Below are positions 1 to 8,753 of a stretch of 39,843 nucleotides of DNA, piece after piece. This DNA comes from Bacteroidales bacterium (GTDB lineage Bacteria > Bacteroidota > Bacteroidia > Bacteroidales > UBA3824): positions 1 to 39,843 of the forward strand of contig JAGCYI010000005.1 in assembly GCA_017960885.1 (NCBI GenBank), given 5' to 3'. The translations under genes and the position numbers were made by a program. Every line of letters begins with the position of its first letter. Within the stretch, counting starts at the first letter, position 1. The notes beneath the pieces were generated by a model. The model had not been told where the DNA came from and searched no databases. It saw only the letters and a program-made list of their open reading frames with translations.

Positions 1-19
1 GGATCAAACTCTCCGTTGT
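1..19 (-). rRNA. rrs: 16S ribosomal RNA, first bases only (truncated by window edge)
   Basis: The first 12 bases are the reverse complement of AGAGTTTGATCC, the conserved sequence near the 5' end of bacterial 16S rRNA. The next few bases (CAACGG on the minus strand) fit the mature 5' end seen in Bacteroidetes. The gene therefore runs leftwards out of the window and only its tip is present. The outer boundary near position 19 is estimated from the usual 16S numbering. Two matching promoters lie upstream at 172-203 and 295-327. Confidence 0.88.
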
Positions 20-165
20 ATAAATTCTTTCTAATTATCAGGGGGTCTGAATGTAATGTTTTTCCCGTTCATTCTGTTCGACACACCGGTTAAGGTGTGC
101 TCAAACGCCTTGTGCTTCCTGTCAGTATTTTCAATGTGCGTGGCGAAGTCCGTATTCCGAATTTC
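20..165 (-). other. rRNA operon leader (transcribed spacer before 16S)
   Basis: This stretch lies between the proximal rRNA promoter and the 16S 5' end and contains no credible coding sequence. It includes a 6-bp hairpin (CACACC 82-87 with GGTGTG 94-99) that could be part of the pre-16S processing structure. The rest, up to the kinase gene at 539, holds the two rRNA promoters, AT-rich sequence and the kinase promoter. I see no gene in it. Confidence 0.6.
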
Positions 166-171
166 GCGGTG

Positions 172-203
172 CAAAGTTAAAGAGGATTTGCGTCTCCGCC
201 AAA
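172..203 (-). promoter_or_regulatory. rRNA promoter P2 (proximal)
   Basis: On the minus strand, TTTG (200-203) is followed after 20 nt by TAACTTTG (172-179). This matches the Bacteroidetes housekeeping promoter (-33 TTTG, -7 TAnnTTTG). Transcription would start near 166 and read into 16S. Confidence 0.8.
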
Positions 204-294
204 CTTTCAATGTTTAGTTTTTGTTAAAGTTTCAAGTTTTTTTTCACTTTCAACTCCTATTTTCAACGTGCGTCGTTCTTTGTTTTTGCGGGTG

Positions 295-327
295 CAAAGG
301 TAAAGACATTTTATCCCTACTTCCAAA
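295..327 (-). promoter_or_regulatory. rRNA promoter P1 (distal)
   Basis: On the minus strand, TTTG (324-327) is followed after 21 nt by TACCTTTG (295-302), another full match to the Bacteroidetes consensus. The sequence upstream of it (328-375) is very AT-rich, as expected for an UP-like element at an rRNA promoter. With P2 it forms a tandem pair. Confidence 0.75.
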
Positions 328-477
328 TTTTTCAGGTGTTTTTTTTATATATTTTTCAAAAAAAATATAATCACATGAAAGTAAGTAGGATATGGACGAC
401 AAAAAGCAGCAGAAAAAAACCTCAGAATGTCAAAAGAGACACTTTTTAAAAATAGATAGAGTTTTTTTGGTAAGATA

Positions 478-510
478 ATTGCGAAAATTGCACGTAAAGA
501 GTTATATTTG
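478..510 (+). promoter_or_regulatory. Promoter of the BadF-type kinase gene
   Basis: ATTG (478-481) and TATATTTG (503-510) are 21 nt apart, matching the Bacteroidetes -33/-7 layout with one mismatch in the -33 box. The start codon follows 28 nt after the -7 box, leaving a short leader. Confidence 0.6.
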
Positions 511-538
511 CACCTGATAATACTCAAAACAATTAACT

Positions 539-1381
539 ATGATAATAGTAGCAGACTGCGGAACAACCAAATGCGACTGGGCGTTAGCCGACGAGACAGA
601 CACAAAGTTTATTTCTGGCACAGGCTTCAATCCCGTTCACGCAAAAGAAGACTATATATATAAGTGTGTGAAGGAGGCTTTATCCAACGTAGAGGCATCT
701 ACAGTGGAAGCTGTATATTTCTACGGAGCAGGATGTATGCCAGGCAATCCAACGCAAAGAGTTCAAAATGTGCTCAAAAAGCTATACCCAAATGCAGAGA
801 TATTTGTTACCGACGACCTTACAGGCGCAGCTACAGCACTGTTTAAAAACGACGACGGCATTGCTTGTATACTCGGAACAGGCTCTAATGCAGGACTTTA
901 CAAAAAAGGAAAGATAGTAAAAAAAATACCTTCGATGGGCTACATACTCGGCGACGAAGGCAGCGGGGCAAGTCTCGGAAGGCGCTTGATCAATGCCATG
1001 TACAAAAGCGATTTCAGCGAGCAACACCGCGAAATGTTTGAACGCGAGTGTATGGTAAACTACAACGACATAATCAACGGCGTTTACCGCAGCGACAAAC
1101 CAGCCGCATTTTTGGCAGAATTTGTACCGTTTATAAAAGAGCACATAAGCGACGCTATGTTTAGAAACTTGGTTTTCTGTGAGTTCGACCTGTTTTTTGT
1201 TAAGAACATAATAAGGATAGATAATTATAAATCATACAATATCGGATTTGTTGGCTCAGTAGCCGCCCATTTTAAAGAGATTTTAGACGATGTGGCACGA
1301 TTTTACAGCCTCACCGTTACCGATACATTGCAGAGGCCCATTGAACGATTAGCAGAATATCACATTCAAAATTGCCAATAA
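539..1381 (+). CDS. BadF/BadG/BcrA/BcrD-type ATPase, probable N-acetylglucosamine kinase-like sugar kinase
   Basis: This 280-residue protein has the actin-like (ASKHA) kinase fold. The phosphate-1 loop is DCGTTKCDWAL at residues 6-16, an acidic TDDLTG motif lies at 91-96, the phosphate-2 loop ILGTGSN is at 111-117, and GDEGSGASLGRRL at 138-150 is typical of the BadF/BadG group that includes N-acetylglucosamine kinases. The length fits the single-domain Bacteroidetes members. A cytosolic role in phosphorylating an amino sugar recycled from peptidoglycan or host glycans is inferred from the family; the substrate cannot be read from sequence. It has its own promoter. The next gene starts 60 bp downstream on the same strand with no terminator visible between them, so read-through is possible. 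Confidence 0.85.
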   Translation: MIIVADCGTTKCDWALADETDTKFISGTGFNPVHAKEDYIYKCVKEALSNVEASTVEAVYFYGAGCMPGNPTQRVQNVLKKLYPNAEIFVTDDLTGAATALFKNDDGIACILGTGSNAGLYKKGKIVKKIPSMGYILGDEGSGASLGRRLINAMYKSDFSEQHREMFERECMVNYNDIINGVYRSDKPAAFLAEFVPFIKEHISDAMFRNLVFCEFDLFFVKNIIRIDNYKSYNIGFVGSVAAHFKEILDDVARFYSLTVTDTLQRPIERLAEYHIQNCQ

Positions 1382-1440
1382 CAAAATCAAAAAACGATTA
1401 TTTACGTTTAATACTATTGTAAATTCAAAAATATACGCTT

Positions 1441-4400
1441 ATGAACAAGATAGTTATTACACTAATATATTTATTATTATCAATTACGATAGCTGAAGCT
1501 GCTCCCATCACCACCAAGATAGATGGCTTTACTTATACGCTCAACACCAACAATAAAACGGCCTCGCTAACCAAAGGCGATGTAAATGCAGTTGGTTCCA
1601 AAACTATTCCAGGAGAAATCACATACCAAAGCCAAACATACACCGTTACGTCTATTGGCTCTGAAGCGTTTAAAGGCGCGGTAGCATTAAGTTGGCTAAC
1701 CATATCCGAAAATATCACTTCGATAGGCGAAGGCGCATTCAGCGGCTGTACAAATCTTAGCCAAGTATCGTTGCCCGAAAGTTTAACCGAAATTGGCGAC
1801 AACTGTTTTTACAACTGTAAATTACTGGCTACCATTAACATACCTGACAACATCACATATATTGGAGCAGGTGCGTTTGAAAACTGCATAGCTATCACAT
1901 CGTTTAAATTTCCCGACGGAGTAAAGCATATAAGCGACCGTGTGCTATTCGGATGCAAAGGTATTACATCGTTGCAGATTTCGCCTTACACCGAAACCAT
2001 TGGCGTTTACTCATTTAGAGGATGCCAAATGGAAAACATCACACTACCTAAAACTATTACCTCGGTAGGAAACTATGCGTTCTTTGCGTGTACAAAGGTG
2101 AAAACCATGACAATGGGTGAAAACGTGGCTACCATAGGCGACGAAGCTTTGGGCGGATGCACTCATCTGGAAACATTATTTATAGAAGGCGGAAACACAG
2201 TATTCGGAACAGAACCATTTAATGCCGCCAGTTTTACAGGATTTATCTACGTTCCCGACAACCGACTTGGATATTACCAAGGACAAAGCAACTTGAGCAG
2301 ATGGAAAGACTGCATTCAGAAGATGTCGACATCTGGCACCACCTACGAACAAAACAACCTTATCTACATAGTAGACGACGCCTCAGCCCTAACTGCCAAA
2401 TTAGTAGGTTACAACGCTGCTTCTGGCAATATTACCATTCCAGAGTCTGTGATAATAAACTCAAAAAAACACACAATTACATCGATAGGCGCATTCGCTT
2501 TGGCAAACAGCGGTATCACATCCGTAACTTGCAAAGAATTCATTAAATCTATAGCCGACAACGCTTTTGGAGGGTGCGTAAATTTGGAGAGCGTAACCCT
2601 CACCAACAATATTGTAAGCATGGGAAACGGCGTGTTTGAAGGCTGCAAAAAATTAAAAACCGTTACATTGCCAAGCAATATTACAACTATTCCGGCATCG
2701 CTGTGCAAAGGTTGCGAAGCGTTGACAAGTATCACATTTACAGGAACTATCACAAAAATAGGCGAAGATGCGATGAACGGCTGCAAAGAACTGGCTGGTC
2801 CGCTTACATTTTCGGCAAGTTTAGAATCTATAGGCGACAATGCTTTCAACGGATGCTCAAAACTTAGCAAAATAACCATCGAAGCGCTAAACACAACATT
2901 AGGCACAGGCGTTTTCGAAGGTCTGCCTACCAACTTTGAAATATATGTGCCCCTTTCGCGATGGAAAGCATACTGCGTGGCTCAAAATTGGAACGTGTAC
3001 GAAGAGCACATCAAAGCCGAAGGCATGTTGGACGAGGAACACCTTATCGACGGACTATATTACACAATAATCGACATCAACGCACATACAGCTGATTTAG
3101 TAGGATACGAAACCATTGGAGAAGAGGTGGTTGTTCCCTACGAAGTAACTATCGACGGCGAAGACTATTCTGTTGTATATATCGACGCCAACGCATTCCA
3201 AGGAGCAACCACACTAACCAAGATTGTGATACCAGAAACAGTATCATCCATTCATCCCCAGGCGTTCAACGGATTGCCTTCAGAGACCAAAATATGGGTT
3301 TACGAATCAAAATATGCCGATTATCAAGCCGATCCCAACTGGGCTCCTTATTTAAGCAGGATAATAGTAATTCCCTCAATATCAAGTTTTACCAAAAACG
3401 GAATTGTATACTCAGTTACAGGCAACGACAACAGGGAGGTGCACATCTCCGGATATGAAAGCACAATGGACGCCAATTTGGTGCTTTCTACCACAGTAAC
3501 CAACGAAGACAAAACTTACACCCTCACAGGCATCGACAAATATGCGTTTAAAAACTGCACAAAACTCACCTCCATCACCCTTACCAACAAAATTACCACA
3601 ATAGGCGAAGGTGCGTTTGAAGGCTGCACATCGTTAAAATCTTTTGAACTGCCCACCTCGGTAACCACTATTTCCAACGACATGTTGAAAGGGTGCACAA
3701 CACTTGCCAACGTAACTCTCCACAACCAGTTGACATCAATTGGAGAATACTCGTTTGCCAACTGTACAAGAATTGTAAAAATGGAGCTGCCCGAAAGTTT
3801 GCAAACTATAAACAAAGGAGCGTTTGCAGGCTGCTCAAAATTAGAAAGCATCAATATTCCCGAATCCATTACCAAAATATCCGACTACACATTCAACAAC
3901 TGCCATGTGTTAGACAGCATAACATTCCCGTCGCACCTGACAGAGATTGGATCTCACGCATTCTACAGTTGCAAAAGAATCAAGGTGGTGGACATTCCAA
4001 AAACTGTAACAAAAATAGGAGAAAAAGCATTTTACGAATGCGAAAGCCTCAATTTGGTAGTGCTTTACAGCGAAAACTGCTCATTAGGACAAAGCGGTTT
4101 TTCGTCGATAGCCACCGCATACAAAATATATGTTCCAGAATCGAGACTCGCGGAATACAAAATTGCACAAAACTGGTCGACATACGCCAACAATATGCGT
4201 CCGCTTAAAAACGACGGCAAAAGTTTTCTGCTCAACGGCATTTTCTACCGCATTACAGACTTCGACAACCTTCTGGTACAGATATTTGGGTACGAGTCTA
4301 CAACCCCGGAAATAATAATCCCCGACACCGTAACATTCAACGACAAGAAATACGCAGTGACTTCGCTCGCCGACAAATGCTTTGCAAACTGCACTATGAT

Positions 4401-6603
4401 AACCAAGGTAAAACTTCCCGAAACTGTAAGCTACATAGGCAAATCGGCATTTGAAAACTGTAGAAAACTAACCACGATAAATATTCCCGAAAAGTTAACC
4501 GCCATACACGAATTCACATTTGGTAATTGCGTAAAACTTAAAACGCTCAAATTGCCCGAAAGCGTAACCCAAATAGAGCAATACGCCTTTGCCAATTGCG
4601 ACGCGCTTACTACCATAAATCTTCCGCAAAACCTCGAAGCCATAAACAAGGGAATTTTTCAAGGTTGCCACCATCTGCTCACTATAGAGATTCCGCCTCA
4701 AATAGAAAGCATCGCGCCTTACGCGTTTACAGATTGTTCGTATATGACCGACATTACATTGCCCGACAACATTAAAAGCATAGGCACTGCGGCATTTGCC
4801 AACAACCGCACCTTGGAGTACATAGAATTTCCCAAAACGCTCACATCCATAGGCGACAGCGCATTTTACGGATGTTGGATTCTAAAACAGGCTATTGTAA
4901 AAGGCGAAGACACTCAACTTGGCGCAAAATCGTTTGACAAATGCGACAAAATCACAATCATCTATGTGCCTAATACTGCCCTCGACAAATACAAAAACGA
5001 TGAAAACTGGGGACAATACAAAGACATTATTCAACCATTGTATTTGGTAGACATCACCACAGACTTCGGATGCACCACAAACCAACGTCACGATGTGCTA
5101 TTAGACAGCACAATAATTTTTACCGTAGAAAAGGATTTTGAGCTAAAGGTCTACGTCAACGGACAAGACGTGTCGGACCAGCTGGTACAAGATGGCGACA
5201 CTTATTCATTAAAAATTTTTGACCTTGAGCACACCTCAACGATAAAGGCGACAACATCCATTGCCATCAACAAATCTGGCTACTACGAAATCGCCACCAA
5301 AGAGCAGCTATATTGGTTTATTGAGTACGTTTCGCAAACAGGAAACGGAAAAGCCAAAGGAAAACTCATTGCCGACATTGAGTGCAACACCAACGTAGTG
5401 GCAAGGATTCACGACAAGAAAACCGCCGAACTTACCCAATGGTATCCCAACAGCTACACCGGCAAATACCGCACTCTAAACCGCAACACTGTTTATGAAG
5501 GCACATTCGATGGCAACGGACACACCATCAGCGGAATTTATCTCAACGACACCACACTTTCAAACGCCGGTATGTTTCAAACACTTAAAGGCACAGTTAA
5601 AAATCTCGCCATCACCGACTCGTATATCATTGGTCAATCCAACTGCGGTATCGTTTGCGGCAACAACCAGGGCACTATATCCAACTGCTACATTCAGGGC
5701 GGAGCACAAGGCAAAAGCAATGTCGGCGGAATAGCTGGCAACAATCTTAAAAACAGCAAAATAAACAACTGCCTGTTTGAAGGCGAAACATCTGGCGGCG
5801 AAAACATAGGCACAATTGCAGGTAAAAATTCTGGCACAATCACGTCGGTATTAACTTACGGATATGCAAGCGGAGATTCAAAAGTAGGTACGATATGCGG
5901 CTACAACAACGGTTCGTTGAAAAACTGCAGATTCTTTACCGAATTTACCAAGCTTGGTGCTGTGGCAGGAAGCAACTTCCCCGACAATCTTGTGTCGCCA
6001 ACCAACTATTTGGAAGGTGCGTCAAATGATTTCGCAATTAATTTCGATGACAAATATTGGACTCCGGGCAAAACCGAGACAGTGTCTACGATGGCAGAGC
6101 TCACACTCCCAAGCCTCACCACCTTTGAAGAGCTAACCAAAAAGACGTTTGTGGTAGAAATAAAAATCGACGGATATAAGAAAGCATATTTCACCGGCAA
6201 CACATTGCAAAACACAGGCTACCTCATCATGCTCTACGGCGTTGGCAAGAAAGATACATTTAACTTGTCGGCAGCTAATGTTACGCTCACAGAACCTGAC
6301 ATGAACACAGCCGGCAAAGCCACTGTAAACGGCAAAATATACGACCTTGACTTTTCATACATTATACAGTTGATTCCCAACCCGACACCAGTGTCTACAG
6401 TCGACGCCAATGGCGTAAAAGTTTGGGGATACGAAAAAACTCTCTATGTAGAAAATGCCGAGGGTCGCAAAATAAACATCTACGACCTTTCGGGACGTTT
6501 GATAAAAACGGCAGAGTGCAATTCGTCGCGTTTCAGCGCATCGCTGCGGGGCGGCATCTATGTGGTACAGATTGGAGGCTCTGTTTGGAAAATATCACTA
6601 TAA
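1441..6603 (+). CDS. BspA-like leucine-rich-repeat surface protein with GLUG region and T9SS sorting domain
   Basis: A 1720-residue secreted protein. Residues 1-20 form a signal peptide ending near AEA. The region to about residue 1180 is built from LRR_5 (BspA/Treponema pallidum type) repeats with the pattern 'xxIGexAFxxCxxLxxIxLP'. These fall into five blocks, each opened by a short strand-rich segment containing GYE or a similar turn, at about 1527, 2356, 3049, 3403 and 4238 in DNA. A short beta domain follows (about 1200-1270), then a GLUG-type region (about 1280-1500) with repeated GGIAGNN-like and NCxxxG motifs. The C-terminus (about 1650-1720) is a type A sorting domain: KINIYDLSGRLI, then GGIYVVQI. 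Family knowledge suggests T9SS export and cell-surface attachment, with an adhesive or host-binding role. No frameshift is seen. Confidence 0.88.
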   Translation: MNKIVITLIYLLLSITIAEAAPITTKIDGFTYTLNTNNKTASLTKGDVNAVGSKTIPGEITYQSQTYTVTSIGSEAFKGAVALSWLTISENITSIGEGAFSGCTNLSQVSLPESLTEIGDNCFYNCKLLATINIPDNITYIGAGAFENCIAITSFKFPDGVKHISDRVLFGCKGITSLQISPYTETIGVYSFRGCQMENITLPKTITSVGNYAFFACTKVKTMTMGENVATIGDEALGGCTHLETLFIEGGNTVFGTEPFNAASFTGFIYVPDNRLGYYQGQSNLSRWKDCIQKMSTSGTTYEQNNLIYIVDDASALTAKLVGYNAASGNITIPESVIINSKKHTITSIGAFALANSGITSVTCKEFIKSIADNAFGGCVNLESVTLTNNIVSMGNGVFEGCKKLKTVTLPSNITTIPASLCKGCEALTSITFTGTITKIGEDAMNGCKELAGPLTFSASLESIGDNAFNGCSKLSKITIEALNTTLGTGVFEGLPTNFEIYVPLSRWKAYCVAQNWNVYEEHIKAEGMLDEEHLIDGLYYTIIDINAHTADLVGYETIGEEVVVPYEVTIDGEDYSVVYIDANAFQGATTLTKIVIPETVSSIHPQAFNGLPSETKIWVYESKYADYQADPNWAPYLSRIIVIPSISSFTKNGIVYSVTGNDNREVHISGYESTMDANLVLSTTVTNEDKTYTLTGIDKYAFKNCTKLTSITLTNKITTIGEGAFEGCTSLKSFELPTSVTTISNDMLKGCTTLANVTLHNQLTSIGEYSFANCTRIVKMELPESLQTINKGAFAGCSKLESINIPESITKISDYTFNNCHVLDSITFPSHLTEIGSHAFYSCKRIKVVDIPKTVTKIGEKAFYECESLNLVVLYSENCSLGQSGFSSIATAYKIYVPESRLAEYKIAQNWSTYANNMRPLKNDGKSFLLNGIFYRITDFDNLLVQIFGYESTTPEIIIPDTVTFNDKKYAVTSLADKCFANCTMITKVKLPETVSYIGKSAFENCRKLTTINIPEKLTAIHEFTFGNCVKLKTLKLPESVTQIEQYAFANCDALTTINLPQNLEAINKGIFQGCHHLLTIEIPPQIESIAPYAFTDCSYMTDITLPDNIKSIGTAAFANNRTLEYIEFPKTLTSIGDSAFYGCWILKQAIVKGEDTQLGAKSFDKCDKITIIYVPNTALDKYKNDENWGQYKDIIQPLYLVDITTDFGCTTNQRHDVLLDSTIIFTVEKDFELKVYVNGQDVSDQLVQDGDTYSLKIFDLEHTSTIKATTSIAINKSGYYEIATKEQLYWFIEYVSQTGNGKAKGKLIADIECNTNVVARIHDKKTAELTQWYPNSYTGKYRTLNRNTVYEGTFDGNGHTISGIYLNDTTLSNAGMFQTLKGTVKNLAITDSYIIGQSNCGIVCGNNQGTISNCYIQGGAQGKSNVGGIAGNNLKNSKINNCLFEGETSGGENIGTIAGKNSGTITSVLTYGYASGDSKVGTICGYNNGSLKNCRFFTEFTKLGAVAGSNFPDNLVSPTNYLEGASNDFAINFDDKYWTPGKTETVSTMAELTLPSLTTFEELTKKTFVVEIKIDGYKKAYFTGNTLQNTGYLIMLYGVGKKDTFNLSAANVTLTEPDMNTAGKATVNGKIYDLDFSYIIQLIPNPTPVSTVDANGVKVWGYEKTLYVENAEGRKINIYDLSGRLIKTAECNSSRFSASLRGGIYVVQIGGSVWKISL

Positions 6604-6640
6604 AAAAACCGCATATCTGCCATTAAACAGATATGCGGGA
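6601..6640 (-). terminator. Rho-independent terminator of the duplicated-domain gene
   Basis: A perfect 11-bp stem (CCGCATATCTG 6609-6619, CAGATATGCGG 6628-6638) encloses an 8-nt loop. On the minus strand it is followed by seven T, so it ends transcription of the leftward gene at 6666-7274. On the plus strand it is followed by A-rich sequence, so it is a weaker terminator for the BspA-like gene. Confidence 0.85.
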
Positions 6641-6665
6641 AATAAAAAAAAGTCAAATAATAATC

Positions 6666-7274
6666 TTAGTTGTTGCCCCAGAAGAGCTTGATGTTGTTGT
6701 CGGCAAGTTTCGACTCGTCGGGAGTGTAAACCTGAACTTTTACGCCGTAGGTTTCCATAATCTTCTTTTCAAACTCGTCGATAGTCCATTCGGGATTGAT
6801 TGATATTTCACCAGATCTGTCGATGTCGTCGGTATGGCGAACAGCAGAAATGAGAGCGTCGTCGTCAACAAAGTGATTCTGAGTGTTGTAAACTTTAAGG
6901 CAGAATCCGTAAGTCTCTTTGAAAGCCTCGCGAACAGTTTTAACCTTCATTCTTCCGTCAACCTTGAGCGATTTGCCAGAGATAACTTTGAGAGCGTTGT
7001 CGGCAAGAGCTGAGTCGTCGGCAGTAGCCACCTGAACTTTGATTGCGAACACATCCATAAATGTTTTTTCAAACTCGTCGATGCGCCAATCGGGATTGAT
7101 GGTAAACTCACCAGTCTTCTTGTCGTCGTCCTGACGAACATTGGCAAGGATGAGATCCTCATCAACAAAATGGTTCTGAGTGTTGTAAACTCTCAAGGTA
7201 TAACCGAAAAACTTTTTGAAATTTTCTTTCAAGGTCTTCACTTTCATGCGACCGTCTACTTTTAATCCTTCCAT
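6666..7274 (-). CDS. Protein of unknown function made of two tandem copies of a ~99-residue unit
   Basis: The 202 residues are almost entirely two copies of one unit, residues about 4-101 and 103-201, offset by 99 residues. Both share LKVDGRMKVKT, then the near-identical VYNTQNHFVD, then INPxWxIDEFEKxxM, then KVQVxTxDxSxLADN. There is no signal peptide or membrane segment, so it should be cytosolic. The alternating short strands and one helix (KVKTLKENFKKFFG) suggest a compact alpha/beta fold. I do not recognise a named family with confidence; similar units may occur as domains in other Bacteroidales proteins, and that is from memory only. It is a single-gene unit with a strong terminator at 6601-6640 and the paaK terminator upstream, so it needs its own promoter within 7275-7380, where I see only a poor -7 candidate. 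Confidence 0.75.
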   Translation of the reverse strand: MEGLKVDGRMKVKTLKENFKKFFGYTLRVYNTQNHFVDEDLILANVRQDDDKKTGEFTINPDWRIDEFEKTFMDVFAIKVQVATADDSALADNALKVISGKSLKVDGRMKVKTVREAFKETYGFCLKVYNTQNHFVDDDALISAVRHTDDIDRSGEISINPEWTIDEFEKKIMETYGVKVQVYTPDESKLADNNIKLFWGNN

Positions 7275-7380
7275 AATAGGTAAAAAATTTTTAGTGTTAA
7301 AAATTAAATTTATTTTTCTTGCAATTTAAGAAAGTTTTTGAATAAGCGAATCGATTTTTCCATTTTTTTTTAATTTTTTT

Positions 7381-7412
7381 CAAAAAAAACGGCGTATGAA
7401 AATCACACGCCG
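7381..7412 (-). terminator. Terminator of the acyltransferase-paaK operon
   Basis: A 10-bp stem with one mismatch (7390-7399 with 7403-7412) is followed on the minus strand by eight T. It lies 22 bp beyond the paaK stop codon. Confidence 0.82.
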
Positions 7413-7433
7413 CAAACAATAATATTAATAACA

Positions 7434-8744
7434 TTAAAATTTCTTTCTCAAGTCTTTAACCCTTACGGCCTTGCCTTCGGAACGGGGGAGAGAACCCTTA
7501 GCCACGAACTTAACTTTCGGGGTGATAAGAATCTCATCCTTAAGAGCACGGGTAACGGCCTTGTTGAGTTTTTCGAGATCCTGATAGCTGTCGCTGAGCA
7601 GTTCGTTGATTTCCACCTCTATAATCATCTCGTCGTTGTCGTCGGTGGTTTGGAGGGTAATGAGGAAATCGGTAGAGAGCTGCTTGTAGTCCATGAGAAT
7701 CTTCTCAATCTGCATCGGGAAGATATTCACACCTTTTAATATAAGCATATCGTCGGTGCGTCCGCGGAAACGGTCTAAGCGGCGGTGAGTACGTCCGCAG
7801 GGACATTCGCCAGGAATAAAGCGGGTAAGGTCGCGGCTGCGGTAGCGGATAAGGGGCATACCTGTGCGGTCGATAGAGGTGATAACCATCTCTCCTACCT
7901 CGCCATCGGCAACGGGCTCGAGTGTGTCGGGGTTGACGATTTCCACAATGTAGCAGTCTTCCCAAACGTGCATGCCGTTTTGCTCGGGACATTCAAAAGC
8001 CACGCCGGGACCGCTCATCTCGCTCATACCGAAACTGTTGTAGGCCTTTACGCCAAACTTCTCCTCGATACGCTTGCGCTGTTCGTCGGTGTGAGGCTCT
8101 GCGCCAATTACAAAAACTTTGAGCTTGGTGTCTTTCTTCGGGTCGAGACCTTCATCTTTGAACACTTCGTAAAGTCTTGACGCATAGCTTGGTATAGCGT
8201 GAATAACTGTTGTGCCGAAATCTTTGATAAACTTGATCTGACGGAGCGAGTTGCCCGCAGCGGCAGGAACGGTAAGGCAGCCGAGCTTTTCTGCGCCGTA
8301 CTGGAATCCGAGACCGCCAGTAAACATACCGTAGCCCGACGAGTTTTGAAAAACGTCGGTATTTCTTACGCCAACCATATATAGGCAGCGTGCGATGCGG
8401 TTTGCCCAGCAGTCAAGGTCGTGCTGAGTATGAACAATCACAGTGGGATTGCCGGTGGTGCCGCTCGACGAGTGCAAGCGCACGAGGTCTTTCATATCGG
8501 CAGCCACAAGTCCGTAGGGATAGTTGCCACGAAGGTCTTCCTTGGTGGTGAAAGGCAGACGGCGAATGTCGTCGATGGTTTTGATGGTGTCGGGCGAGAT
8601 GCCTTTTTCCTTGTAAAGCTTGCCATAGAAAGGAGATTTCATGGCAATTTCAATTGTCTTTTTGAGCCTTTCCACTTGGAGCTTTTCCAAATCAGGACGG
8701 CTCATAGTCTCAATTTCTGGTTGATAATATTTTTCGGTGTCCAT
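7434..8744 (-). CDS. paaK: Phenylacetate-CoA ligase
   Basis: 436 residues, the normal length for the PaaK family of adenylate-forming enzymes, which convert an aryl acid, CoA and ATP to aryl-CoA, AMP and pyrophosphate. The P-loop-like adenylate motif SSSGTTGNPTVIVHT is at 92-106. The AMP-binding stretch SFGMSEMSGPG lies near the middle. The C-terminal hinge region contains YRSRDLTRF, then CPCGRTHRRLDRFRGRTDDM. The C-terminal lid ends with a Lys-rich tail. In gut Bacteroidetes such enzymes often sit beside indolepyruvate ferredoxin oxidoreductase (iorAB) and act on aryl acids from amino acid fermentation; iorAB is absent here. Instead the gene follows an acyltransferase with a 9-bp gap, as the second gene of a two-gene operon. 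The exact aryl substrate is not determined. Confidence 0.9.
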   Translation of the reverse strand: MDTEKYYQPEIETMSRPDLEKLQVERLKKTIEIAMKSPFYGKLYKEKGISPDTIKTIDDIRRLPFTTKEDLRGNYPYGLVAADMKDLVRLHSSSGTTGNPTVIVHTQHDLDCWANRIARCLYMVGVRNTDVFQNSSGYGMFTGGLGFQYGAEKLGCLTVPAAAGNSLRQIKFIKDFGTTVIHAIPSYASRLYEVFKDEGLDPKKDTKLKVFVIGAEPHTDEQRKRIEEKFGVKAYNSFGMSEMSGPGVAFECPEQNGMHVWEDCYIVEIVNPDTLEPVADGEVGEMVITSIDRTGMPLIRYRSRDLTRFIPGECPCGRTHRRLDRFRGRTDDMLILKGVNIFPMQIEKILMDYKQLSTDFLITLQTTDDNDEMIIEVEINELLSDSYQDLEKLNKAVTRALKDEILITPKVKFVAKGSLPRSEGKAVRVKDLRKKF

Positions 8745-8753
8745 TAGTAGGTT

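Noticed and set aside
345..527. 60-codon minus-strand reading frame
   Set aside because: It lies over the promoter region of the rRNA operon and the kinase gene, has low-complexity AT-driven composition and no recognisable domain.
1441..6603. Repeated LRR-encoding DNA as a possible CRISPR or other direct-repeat array
   Set aside because: The repeats are protein-level (about 69-72 nt with drifting sequence) inside one open frame, without constant repeats and unique spacers.
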